The notes: generated from the sequence alone by a model not told the origin. A stretch of 64,000 bases of DNA from Nothopassalora personata (GCA_033816765.1 CM066289.1:434001-498000); one strand, 5' to 3'; counted from the first letter of the stretch, positions 10,060 through 20,516 are shown. A program made the numbers and translations.

Positions 10060-13000
10060 TTGCGAGGCGCAGTCGAGACTCGTAAGGGCTTTCGCGAGGC
10101 TACGTTTCTCCTAGATAACTATACGGATCTTAGCCTAGTATCGTATAAGTATATACTCCGATATTAAATGCAACCTATTAATAGGGTAAGGCTACCGAAG
10201 TTAGAGTCGTATACGCATAACCTAGGGTATTACTACGGCGCCTTTACGGTTCGGCTACGACTCGCTAATAACGCGGGAGTAGAGCGCGTAAGTAACGCTA
10301 TCTACTACGCGGTACCTATAGGTAGGCTATTAGTAATTTTAGGTAGACCCTAGAGGCACCGCAATCGGATCGTAAAGAGCGATTGTAAGGACTAGTAGTA
10401 CTACGGTGTAGAGACGCCTACGATCTAGTAGCGTAACGTACGCGAGTTCCTTAAGGATCTCGAGAGCTTAAAGTAGGTTTATGCGATAAGTGTTCGGGCT
10501 ATTACTATAGCAGTACCCGAAGGAGAGGGCCCCTCGTAGCCTAAAGAATTTATAGACTTCCGAGATGTATACGCACCTAATAAGTAGGCGAAGCGTAAGA
10601 TGCCCGACGGGGTTAAGCATACGATTAATCTCGTTAAAGGAAAGAAACCCCCTTTTAAGCCGCTATACTACTAGTCCTTAACTAAGTTAGAGGCCTTAAA
10701 GGAGTACCTTACGTAAGCAATGGAGAAGGGGTAGATTAGGCGGTCCGTAAGCGAGGCGGGTGCGCCTATCTTATTCGTACTAAAGAAAGACGGTACCCTT
10801 AGGCTCTATATGGACTATAGAGACTTAAATGAGATTATAGTAAAGAACCGATACCCCCTGCCCCTAATTAGCGAGACGCTAGATAGGCTATTAGGTTCTA
10901 GGTTCTTTACTATAATCGATTTAAAGGACGCCTACTATCGTATCCCTATTAAGCGAGGCGATAAGTAGAAGACTACGTTTCGTACGCGATACGGACACTA
11001 CGAGTACCTAGTAATGCCGTTCGGGTTGACTAACGTACTAGTAACCTTTTAAGGGTATATTAACAAGGCGCTAACCGGCTTAGTTAATGACATTTACGTA
11101 GTCTACCTAGATAATATCCTTATCTACAGCGAGACGCGTAAGGCACACGTACGAGCCGTGCGCGAAGTACTTACGAGGCTACGGAAGTTTGCTCTATTCG
11201 TAAACCCTAAGAAGTGTCGCTTCTTCTAGGAGAATGCCGAGTTCCTAGGATTTATCGTAAGCGTCGTAGGTATATCAATAGATAGGAGTAGGGTAGCCGC
11301 AATCGAGGAATGGCCTACGCCTACGAGTTTTTATAAGGTTTAATCCTTCCTAGGATTCTATAACTTCTATAGGCGCTTTATCGAAGGGTACTCGAGGATT
11401 GCGAAGCTATTAATAGACCTACTAAAGGAATGTAAGAATAGTAAGAAGTAAGGGCCTCTTATGTAGTCCGCTTACGAGGAGTAAGCGTTCTAACGGCTAA
11501 AAGCTAGGTTCCTCGGAGCACCTATCCTAAGGCACTTCGATCCTTCGTTACGTACGAGGGTTAAGACGGATACCTTAGGTTTTACGATTATAGGCATTAT
11601 CTCTTAGCTATTTAGGACTAAGTAGCATCTAATTGCCTTCTATTTACGTAAGATAATACTAGCCGAGTATAACTACGAGACGCACGATTAGGAGCTACTT
11701 ACAGTAGTTAAGGCTTTTAAGCATTAGAGGCTATACTTAGAGGGCGCTACGCATACGGTGCGAGTACTAGTCGACTACGCTAACCTATAGGGCTTTATAA
11801 TAGTAAAGTAGCTAAATAGGCGGTAAGCTTGATAGGCTACGTTCCTATAGTCTTTTAATTTTATAGTAGAGTATCGGCCGGGTAAGACTAACCTAGCCGA
11901 CGCGCCTTCGAGACGTAGTAACTACGTAGCTATAACGTAACAAACTTCGAACTTGCTACCTACCTTATAAAGTAAGCTATCTTTCTAGAAGGAGTCTCTA
12001 GAAGGGATAAGCGAGCCGACGGTGAAGCGCGTACTTACTATCTACGAGGCGATGTAGGGCGATATAGGCGCGGCAATAGTAGTACGGAGAGGTGACCTTC
12101 CCTATTAAGATAAGCCGTCGTTACTAGTAGTAGTGTGCGCTATAGTAATATAGGGTTAAGCTTATAGCTCGACGGGTAAGTTAATCCTACTCTTAATAAA
12201 GATCGCGTAGTAGTAAGACGACTAGTGTGTCGTATGCTTAGCGTAGGCGCTAAGCGCGAGGGACGCTAAGGGATAGTATATAAAGGATAACCTTATGTAC
12301 TACGGAGACGCGATCGTAGTACCTAGGGATCACGTAATTAGGTCGCATCTAATTCGTATGCACTACGACGACGTCCTCGCGAGTTACTTTAGAAGGACTA
12401 AGACTAAAGAGCTATTACGACGTAATTATTAGTAGGACTTACTTAGTACGGACGTAAAGCAATACGTCTAAGCCTATAGAACCTACTAGGGTTCGAAGGC
12501 TAAACGCTATCGACCGTATAGTAGGCTACAACCGCTTCCTAGACCGGAGCGGCCGTAGTAGGAAATTACTATAGATTTCATTACGGACCTACCTCTAAGT
12601 ACGCGAGCCGGTTACGTGTATAATGCGATCCTAGTAATAGTCGATCGCTACTTAAAAATGAGCTTATACATCCCGACGACGAAGACTTACACAGCCGTAG
12701 AGCTTACGAGGCTCCTACGAGACGAGGTCGTGCGACACTATAGTGTCCTGTTAGGCATAGTAAGCGACCGAGGTCCGGTCTTTACTAGTTAGTTTTAGAG
12801 TAACTTCTACTTCGAGGCGCGTGTAAAGCGTAAGCTATCTACGGCCTTTTACCCTTAGACTAACGGCTAAACTAAGAGGGTAAACTAAACCCTCGAATAA
12901 TACCTTCGTTATTACTATAGTAGTCGTCCTATAGAGAGCGCCTTCACGCGGCGGACGACGTAAGTATCTTCGTTACGACGAAGAGAAACTAAGACTCTCT

Positions 13001-14489
13001 CTCTCGAAAAATACAAGCCTACTCGACTCGAAACAAGAAAAGACAGGTCGGACGAACCGAACGAACGAGATACGCTCAAAATCTACAAACAAGAACTCCG
13101 GAACTGCGAGAAGGGAAAGCGACGTACATAGCGTACACGTCGCTCGAACAACGAAGGCGCTGTCTACCTGTCGTCCCGGCAAACCACGTAAACTGCCGGC
13201 TGGAACCAAGAGAGGCGTTTAGGGGCGCAAACCACGTATACTGCACGGCTGGAACCAAGAGAGGCCGAGGGGGGGACGACAGCGAGGCCACTGCGACCGA
13301 GGAGCTACACTCGAGACCGGAGAACGCGACTGGATTGAAACAGAGGCAACGGGTGTTTCTTGGGATTTTGCTCGGTGCGTACGGGTACGGCCGGCTTGGC
13401 TTTTTAAAACAAGAACGAGACACGGGCGCAAAACTTGTCTCGCCCGGGGCAAGGCGACAAACCGCAATTCTCGACAAGACACGACTACCGGGTACGCGCG
13501 TACTACGCCGCAATATATTCGATTTACGGTTCGAATAGCGAGCGTTGCTCGCATCTTTTAAGGAGTTTTTACGTCCGGGGTACGACGGGGCTTTTCTCCT
13601 TCTCTCAAATTTTGGTCTCGTTCTCGAGACCCGTGTTGCATAGTCTTTGACTCAAATAGCACGTTAATGGAATAATCAATCAATCAATCATTACTATAGT
13701 AACAATTAAACCGAGTAGGCTAAGTAGCTTACAGTTGCTAAATTCGTAGCTAATAATAGCATCTACCTAACACTACGGATGAGTCCGTTCGAGATAGCGT
13801 ACGGTTAGTAACCTAAGATTACCCCTACACTAACTAGATCTCGAGACGAGACCTAGGGGGGAGAAGTACTAGTAGCGGTAACAGCTACGAGTCGTATGCA
13901 AAAACTACGCGCTATACTCGAGGAGCGATAGAAGGCTATAGTAGAAAGCTAGGCTCGCTACTATAATAAGACCCACTAAGCTAAGACCTACCGCGTAGGT
14001 AACTTAGTCCTATTATTAACGAAGAACCTTAAGTTAGCAGTGCTAAAGAAGAAGATAGGTCTAAAGTTCATCGGCCTATACCGCATTACGGAAAAAAATT
14101 TTTAAAAATAAATACTATAGTTTCTAATATACTCCCTTATATCCTTAACAGGAACCGGATATCTTACACCGTTAGGAACATTTATCGGTTTGTAGGCGTA
14201 CCGCCTAGCGCTACTAGCCGACTTAAGGCTCTATAACGTCTTCTATGTCTCTCTCCTCGAGCCGTATATCGGTAGCGATAAGGATGGACCCGTACCCCCT
14301 CTAGCTAATAAGGACGGAGAGTATAAGGTAGAGGCAGTACTAGATAGGCGTAAGCGTAAGGGTAAGCTACAGTATCTAGTCTAGTAGAAGGACTAGCTAG
14401 AGGAGTATAATAGCTAGGAACCGGCGGAGGGCCTCGCGAATACGGATCGTATAGTAGCCGACTATAAGGCGTTAAGGAGAAGTAAATGA
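10060..14489 (+). pseudogene. Gypsy pol remnant: protease, RT, RNase H, integrase, chromodomain
   Basis: The protease active-site region (about 10104-10140) reads L-L-D-N-Y-T-D-L-S-L-V-S. Reverse transcriptase starts near 10690; [10 protein letters not shown] is clear at about 10779-10808 and the YLDD box reads Y-L-D-N at about 11103. Integrase runs from about 12480 with I-D-F-I-T-D-L and V-S-D-R-G-P-V-F-T-S. The third catalytic acidic residue, in the Q-T-E-R-V-N context, reads Lys at about 12870. After the insertion it resumes at 13702 (F-V-A-N-N-S, M-S-P-F-E-I-A-Y-G) and ends near L-L-E-P-Y. A chromodomain follows (about 14316-14489: Y-K-V-E-A-V-L-D, L-Q-Y-L-V, E-P-A-E), with two of its Trp codons now TAG. 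Chromodomains direct chromovirus integration to heterochromatin (family knowledge). Confidence 0.92.
12923..13689. mobile_element. 767-bp SINE/LINE-type insertion in the Gypsy integrase
   Basis: A stretch with a different base pattern (many CpA/TpG, few TAG) interrupts the integrase frame. Removing it together with one copy of the 12-bp direct repeat attactatagta (12911-12922 and 13690-13701) rejoins the integrase reading frame, so that repeat is the target duplication. The right end is an (AATC)n-like tail (about 13670-13689), typical of target-primed retroposons. There are no terminal inverted repeats and no LTRs. An internal pair of near-identical 38-39-bp blocks lies at 13179-13216 and 13227-13265. 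A ggttcgaat at 13528-13536 resembles a Pol III B box but is far from the 5' end. No convincing protein is encoded. It could be a SINE or a 5'-truncated LINE; orientation is probably plus because of the tail. Confidence 0.75.
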
Positions 14490-14528
14490 GACTAGCATAG
14501 GAGCACTAGAGCATAAATAAAACTTTTC

Positions 14529-15572
14529 TTAACTATAAACAAAATAAAAGCTAAAGAGTAGCGCGCCTACTAGGGGCCACGTAGAGTAGTAGTAGGCGAG
14601 GAGCCCGCGAGTAGCGTGTAAGGCGAGCGCCTTAGTTGTCGTCGTCGCGTAGTAACTTAGGTAGGAATGCCTAGTCGGCGGCGGTAGTATTAATGTTCTA
14701 CGCCTATAGGAACTAGGACTACGGTTAGTAGGGTACACGTATACGAGGAACATGCGACTTACGGCGCGGCCGAGTTCGAACAGCCTATTAAGGGCGCGGT
14801 TCTACTCCTACTAGAGCGCGAGGGCTTCGGCGGCGGGGGCGGCGGTAGTAGTAGCGGCGGTAGAAGCACGTATACGGGTTTCCCTAGTACGCTTATGCTT
14901 ATAGGCATTAAATTACCTAATAGCCTATAGAAAGGGTTAGCCGAAGCATAGGAGACGCACTAGAGCCCCCGCACGCGAGTAGCAGTCGACTCGCAAGAGC
15001 GAAGTAGCGACTTACCTCCGTAATGTCGTTACCTAGCTAGGCACATAGGCGGATCTACTCTACTAGCTCCTACTACTAGAGGTCTATAGGCGCCTAGCCC
15101 ATTATAGCCGTAAGGAAGTCGCGCTAGGAGCGCGCGGCGCGTAGGCGACTTACTAGCGAGGCGATAGCGTAGCTAGTATTAGGTACGTAGCTGTGTCTAT
15201 TACGCCTATAGCGGCTACACTTCCTTAGGAGCTCGCCGGTAGTAACACTATTACAGTCGTCGGCCTCGTCTAGTAAGTAGTTAGTATACGAATCGTAGGC
15301 GGCGCGCGTAGAGACTTACCCCTAACGAAGTATAGGAGGTACCGTATATATATATTAATCCGCTACGAGAGCTTATTAGTAGCGGGCGAGGGCGTTAGTA
15401 GCTACGAGGGTAATGCTAGTCGCTTGCGACCACTAGGCGTTCTAGGTACGTTACGTACTAGAGCCGCCTAGCGGCGCTTATCTTCTAAGGGGCTAGTAGT
15501 GCTATCGCTACTAGTGCTACTAGAGGAGACGGAGCGGCTAGAGAATAGCGGCGAGGAGGGCCCGTCCGACAT
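14529..15572 (-). pseudogene. Decayed antisense reading frame in the 3' region of the Gypsy element
   Basis: On the minus strand an ATG at 15572 opens a frame with 38 codons before the first TAG (M-S-D-G-P-S-S-P-L-F-S, Ser-rich then basic). The same frame, interrupted only by TAG/TAA that RIP could make from Gln or Trp codons, continues to 14529, where a final 74-codon stretch (14753-14529) is open. Total is 348 codons. Extra antisense frames between integrase and the 3' LTR are known in some plant Gypsy families (established knowledge), but I do not recognise this product. It may be chance in a low-TG sequence. Confidence 0.4.
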
Positions 15573-15879
15573 GATAATAATAATAATAATACTAGCGAGG
15601 CGCTTACGGTACGGGTGCGGTGCGGGTGCGTAGTAGTAGTGTAACGAAGGTAGTACGCTAGGGAACGTGCTAGGAGAAAAGGGCTAGGTTAGGCTAGAGT
15701 TTTATACTCCTAACTAGCTACGTCGGTATAGTAACTAAGCCTTACTCACCTATACCTACATAACGACACGTACGTAACCCGCATATAGGCCGCATAGTAA
15801 CTATAATTCTAGAAGTACGTAGGAACCTCTACGTAGCAACTAGCGAGCTAAGGACAGCTCGTACGGGAGGGGAGGCAAT

Positions 15880-16074
15880 TGTAAGGGGCAGCCTAGTAGC
15901 TAACCCTTATATGTAGCCTTATATATAACATGCGGTCGCGACCGGCTACTAAGCCGCACGTAACACGTATGCGTACACCTTACGACGCGTAATGCGTCTT
16001 GAACAAAAGGTAAGAATTAGTTTATCTACGACTAGAGGTCGTAGGCGTACTATACATTACGACATCCCTTAACA
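15880..16074 (+). repeat. Gypsy 3' LTR
   Basis: 195-bp partner of the left LTR, preceded by a polypurine tract at about 15865-15875. It retains the canonical TG...CA ends. Confidence 0.93.
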
Positions 16075-16080
16075 CTAGTA

Positions 16081-16260
16081 GATTAGGGTATTACTCGCTA
16101 GGCTACTATAGCGAGTTAGGCTACTTCTCGTTTAGCGAGTATAGTAAGCTAGAGTAAGAAGCGTCTAGCAGATTAGGGTATTACTCGCTAGGCTACTATA
16201 GCGAGTTAGGCTACTTCTCGTTTAGCGAGTATAGTAAGCTAGAGCGAGAAGCGTCTAGTA
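16081..16260. repeat. 90-bp tandem array, units two and three
   Basis: Two consecutive 90-bp units (16081-16170 and 16171-16260) matching the unit at 8421-8509. They contain ttactcgctaggctac and gcgtctag. The array resumes exactly after the Gypsy target duplication. Confidence 0.92.
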
Positions 16261-16544
16261 AGTTATAGCTTACCGTATTAATATACTATAACTCTAATTA
16301 CCGAGTCTCTAGAGTATATTAATCTTATAGCTAGTAGCCCTTAATCCTCTTTATCTCCGTAGCTAACGGGGTTTAGAGCCCCCTCTCGATAATATAATTT
16401 AGTATTTATAGGGAAAGGTTTAGGTAATAAGCTAGTAAGTACGTTAGCTAGTAAAGTATCGGTTAAGAAGATAAAGGAAGAACGTACGAGTCTAGCTACG
16501 AGTTAAATTAGAGAGATTAAGAAGGAGTCCTTAAGCGAGACTAT

Positions 16545-16645
16545 AGTAGTAACTAGTACCTTAAGCAAGTTAGTAGTAACTAGTACCTTAAGCAAGTTAG
16601 TAGTAACTAGTACCTTAAGCGAGTCTATAGTAGTAACTAGTACTT
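16545..16645. repeat. 27-bp tandem repeat, about 3.7 units
   Basis: Three full units of agtagtaactagtacc plus ttaagc(a/g)agt(t/c), then a fourth partial unit from about 16629. Confidence 0.85.
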
Positions 16646-16959
16646 TCATAATTATATAGCTAGACGACTTATAGCTAGACTTATAGCTAGACTCGTAGCT
16701 ATTACTTTAGAGTCTACCTAACAATAACTAGCGTATAAAGCTACCGAGAAATAGGCTTATTATTAAGCTATCTACGAGGTAGCTAAGACTAAAAAGTAGA
16801 GGGAAGTATAGACTTGTAGTATATAGATAGGAGGTAGACTACTTAATATTATATTATTACTAAGAGTAAAATATAGCGACTAACTCGCTACCTAGTAGAC
16901 CGCTAATAAATTTAATTAAGCGGCTAATAGTGCCCTCTAATTACTAAATACGATCCTCC

Positions 16960-17450
16960 GCCGCGGCTAAGTGAGTTATTATATTATTAGTAGGGCAAGT
17001 ACTAGACTTACTAGCCTTACTAACCTTACTAGCCTCGCTAGAAGTAGTTAAAACACCCTTAATAGCCTTAAATAAACTATTACTAGACTCGCTAGACTCG
17101 CTAGGCTCCTTAACTAACTTACGAGAGTTATAGTAAGCCTTTATGTAACGCTTACAATATACGTAAGTCTTATCGGTATTAGTAGTAAAGACTATATAAC
17201 GTATACTAGCTCTCTTATACGTATCGTAGTCCGTCTAAGCCGGCTTACCTATTAATACGAGTTAGTATATATAGTATAGCGAGTCTACTATAAGATATAT
17301 ACCCTCTTTAGTCTCTATAATACGGCTAGCCTAGTCGAACTTACGTAAATTATTCTTCATAACCTTTATACTACCCTTATCTATCTTCTACGAGTCTCCT
17401 AGCTATTATACCTATATCGACTTACTTACGTAGTAGAAATCGTCGGCATC
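16960..17450 (-). pseudogene. Unrecognised RIP-damaged minus-strand frame
   Basis: Reading right to left from about 17450, the frame gives roughly 165 codons with about seven TAG/TAA, mostly clustered at the start. Landmarks are I-E-T-K-E-G-I-Y-L-I-V-D-S, then D-Y-D-T-Y-K-R-A-S-I-R-Y-I-V, then a Ser/Lys-rich tail with repeated K-A-S-K/E-A-S. The relative scarcity of stops compared with other frames suggests it was coding. I do not recognise the family. Confidence 0.35.
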
Positions 17451-17586
17451 GGCGGTACGAGGGCGTCGGTATATACTATAGGTGTATTAGTCTACCTACG
17501 TACGCCTAACGAGTTAGAATTGCACTTACGCTATCGTAAGCTATAGTAATAACCGCGTTTATAAGGGTAAGCGCAAATTAGATATA

Positions 17587-17610
17587 CTATCGCTATCGCT
17601 ATCGCTATCG
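17587..17610. repeat. (CTATCG)4 microsatellite
   Basis: Four perfect copies of ctatcg within RIP-mutated DNA. Confidence 0.9.
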
Positions 17611-17905
17611 TTATTGTTATTCTAAGCCTAATATCGCTAAGTAAGTCGTCTAGAGTTAGATTTATATATATCGATAAGTAAAGAGTCGAAGAAATAGCAA
17701 TAGTAGTAGAAGTTAATATACCCGCCGCTATTATCGAGTAAGTAATAATATAACAATAGTAAGTAAGGTAAGCTCCTTAATACTTACTATCAACTATTAT
17801 TAAGGAGCCTAACTTACTTACGTAGTAGGAGGAAGCGACAATACCGCTACGACTCGCTGCGATTATAGGCGACAATAGCGAGTCGCAGCAGTATTACTAT
17901 TATTG

Positions 17906-18738
17906 TGCTAGTGCAGCGAGTGAGGATTTCGAATATGCGTAATTGCCGGTTTTGTAAGCCTAGGCCACCGCCTGACATGCCCAGCCATCTCATCTCACAG
18001 ATCGGCAGCTGCTCCCGACAACAAGAGATAGCACATGTTCGTCTACTTCATCCGTACCGCAGAGGGAAGCCCAAATCGATGCCTACGCACACCAAGGTCA
18101 ACGCAACTCCTGTCGTGGGCTGAGCAGGTCGAAATGGCGTGGGAAAATATCACCCTTGGCGCCCATCAAGCGAGCTCAGACTGTTCCTTGCAGTTTTATT
18201 AAAGGACGTTTTTCATTGTGTCGTGCACATTTGGGAAGAGCTGCTAAGGACGTGTCATGGCTCCCGCGAAACGATGAAGGAAACTTTCTGGGCACGCGCC
18301 GTACAACGCAACGCCGCCAACTTCCAAGACAACATGTTGGACGCGAGCAGAACGCGTGGAATCTTTGCATAACATGGCGAGCATCGCGAATGCGTGCTGT
18401 GGCTTCCCCAACCAGGATTGCTACAGGATATCGTGTCACTGTGGCAAGTGCAGTGGAATATGTGCATCTCGAAGCAGAGAGAGGGCATCCTTTGGCCGCA
18501 CAGTTGAGCCAAGCATTACACAAGAGCTGTCCAAGAAAGAGGTCGGATATACAATCTCCCCTGCCAATGAGGCACATATGTTGATCAACCCAGAGAGCAC
18601 TGATAGGATGTACGTCAGCCGCACCTTCGTTTGGCAAGAGCATAACAACAGTGCTTGCTCCCGTGTCTCGTCATCTTCCTCTTCTCGTCGCGTCTTCATC
18701 AATTTCTGCTTTCAGCACAGCAGAATCAGCACAGCAAT
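17906..18738. other. RIP boundary and upstream region of the secreted-protein gene
   Basis: The base pattern changes abruptly near 17905-17930: CpA and TpG become frequent. Several overlapping open frames of 60-155 codons exist on both strands, but none has recognisable domains and they overlap each other, so I call none of them. The last 100 bases (tct/tcc/cgt-rich) look like the 5' leader of the gene at 18739. Confidence 0.6.
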
Positions 18739-19822
18739 ATGAAGGTCTCTTACGCAGCATTGCTAACGCTGTCCGCAGCTTCAGCTTATGCTGAAGCCAA
18801 TGCCACTGGAGAGCTGGGTGTAGGACCTTATGCGAATGAGAGCTTGTTCCAGAATACAAATCAGGCTGCTTCGAAGTCGGTACCTTTCAGCCTCTATTAC
18901 CCATCGCCAGACAATGCACAAGCACCTGAATGGACATGGATCGTGAGTGGCATGGAACGTGAAGCTGTTGGCGAAAGTACTGACTTCATCCAGATCAATC
19001 TGAACACAGCCGCCGTGCCTGACAGCGACGTTCCCAATGCTCAAGCTCTCAACACCGAGTACATCTTCGAATGGCCAAATGGTGGCAGCATCCAGCAGGC
19101 CGTCGCCACCAGTGCTGGTCAAACGAGCACCAACAATTTCTGCGTGACTGTCGTGGACAGCTTGTTCCCACGAGACTCCACAAACGACTACGATGATGAC
19201 AACGAGAGTAACCCAGACGACTTTACTCAGTACAGCTGCGTTTCCGCTCTGCGATCGCGTTGTGTAGATGCCATCATCGACCACTGGCGCGACGCTGATC
19301 CAGATGCGAGCGGCTGCCGTGGAGGCAATGTTGACCTCGACACCATCTTGGAGTGTGACTGGGCTATTGATGGATACTACGCGCAGACTTATGGTAAGCT
19401 CAGACTTGGTCTACAAATTTGAGAGCCCTCCAGATTCACTAACCTCCACCTCAGATCTCCTCGCAAACCAGACAGAAGCTGCCAATGGCTCTTTCCCACT
19501 CCAAAGTGGCACTGGCTTTGCTCACGTGAGTACTGAGGCATACAATGGCGACAACCAGACGTACATCAATCAGGAGCGAGGAAGACTTCAGATGGTTGTG
19601 ATTGATTCTGGTAAGTGGCGATGAAGAGTTGCGATACGTCAGTAGGAGCTAATACGCCTCCCAGGCAACATTCTGACTCCACTCTGCATGCGTGTCGACA
19701 CCAACGAGAGAGCGACTGGACAAGCCAACGGCGCTGCGGAGCAAAATGCTGCTTCAAGCACGATGCTCAACGCCTGGATGCTAGCTGCTAGCGTTGCTAC
19801 TGTGGCGGCTTACTACATTTAG
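18739..19822 (+). CDS. Secreted GPI-anchored-type protein, uncharacterised
   Basis: Exons 18739-19393, 19455-19610 and 19665-19822 (introns 61 and 54 bp, GTAAGC...CAG and GTAAGT...CAG) give 322 residues. The N-terminus M-K-V-S-Y-A-A-L-L-T-L-S-A-A-S-A-Y-A is a clear signal peptide. The C-terminus ends in a hydrophobic stretch (M-L-A-A-S-V-A-T-V-A-A-Y-Y-I) preceded by small residues, as expected for a GPI anchor signal. Several N-X-S/T sequons and at least six Cys are present; an acidic loop (Y-D-D-D-N-E) lies near residue 155. I do not recognise a named domain. Likely a wall- or membrane-anchored surface protein. It is the first gene beside the RIP-mutated block. Confidence 0.85.
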
Positions 19823-20516
19823 GCATGCGAGATACAGATGACAGATCAGGAGTGCACATAGGCTCGTAAGCCAAGATCGAAGAACGCGAGAAAACGAGCG
19901 TCCAGGAGGTGGAATTCGGAAAGACAGTGAAGCGGCGGTACGAGCCAGAAACGGCGATGCAGCGCCATGTACATAAGAACAAGGAATGAAGGGACGGGCA
20001 ATGATGAAAACATCATGTTATCACCGAAGAAAACACCTTTTGCGCAGTGGAGCGTCCGAAGAATGCAATCGGCTCGATTGGCGTGTGCTTAGGGATCACG
20101 ACAGAGCGACGACAGCGCTAACATATGACAGCGGCAAGTAAGCTGTGAAGTTCACTTCTATATCATTGGGTTCTCACCTCGCACCGCAGACATGCCAACA
20201 CTCAGAAAATCGAAGACCTACGCCTCTGCAACCATACATACTATGAGGGCGCGACTCAATCGAATCATACTACGAAGCACAATATCTGCATCAATGCTAC
20301 GAAGCCTGGATCAGAGATGTACAAGCCACATCGAAACTTCTTCACAACGCTCCGGCCATTGAGGACGAGACTCGATGTCTCGACGACGTGGCGGTCAAGG
20401 TCTGACAGATACTAGCAGCATCAAAACGCTAGGGGAGGAGGAGGAGGAGGAGGAGCAACTTCGCTGCTGCTCCTGCTCCTGCTACCCCTTCCAGGCCTAC
20501 GAGTACGATATCAAAT
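19823..20516. other. Intergenic, no gene seen
   Basis: No recognisable gene. A (GGA)n-like run lies at about 20434-20456, followed by a CTGCTCCTG-type run, shortly before the next start codon. Confidence 0.6.

Larger units (their letters stand above)
8510..16074 (+). mobile_element. Ty3/Gypsy chromovirus-type LTR retrotransposon, RIP-inactivated
   Basis: Two 195-bp LTRs (8510-8704 and 15880-16074) begin tgtaaggg (left copy tataaggg) and end cccttaaca. The target duplication is ctagc (8505-8509) and ctagt (16075-16079); the difference is a RIP-type C-to-T change. A polypurine tract (gggaggggagg) precedes the right LTR, giving plus orientation. Internal order is gag with zinc knuckle, protease, reverse transcriptase, RNase H, integrase and chromodomain, the Ty3/Gypsy chromovirus order. 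The integrase is split by a 767-bp insertion. A long 3' region (14490-15879) contains a decayed antisense frame. All frames are full of TAG/TAA. Confidence 0.95.
16261..17905. other. Unidentified RIP-mutated repeat region
   Basis: TpA-rich, CpA/TpG-poor DNA that belongs to neither LTR element. It holds a 27-bp tandem repeat, a (CTATCG)4 run, two hairpin-forming inverted repeats near its right edge and a minus-strand frame with few stops at about 16960-17450. I recognise no transposase or polymerase motif. The RIP signature stops at about 17.9 kb. Confidence 0.65.

Noticed and set aside
13528..13536. Pol III B-box-like ggttcgaat considered as a tRNA gene
   Set aside because: No tRNA cloverleaf can be drawn around it and no matching A box lies at the right distance.
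13076..13554. Minus-strand frames of 111 and 145 codons inside the 767-bp insert
   Set aside because: They overlap each other and plus-strand frames, have Arg/Ser/Pro-biased composition without motifs, and arise because the insert is poor in stops.
8421..16260. 90-bp units considered as a CRISPR-like array
   Set aside because: Units are contiguous without unique spacers, and the genome is eukaryotic.
1..17905. Low GC or horizontally acquired DNA as explanation for the odd composition
   Set aside because: CpG is abundant and only CpA/TpG are depleted, with stops replacing Gln/Trp codons in known retroelement motifs; RIP explains this better than foreign origin.
18156..18643. Overlapping 142- and 155-codon frames on opposite strands
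   Set aside because: No recognisable motif, mutually overlapping, and no sensible gene structure; treated as chance frames in the boundary region.
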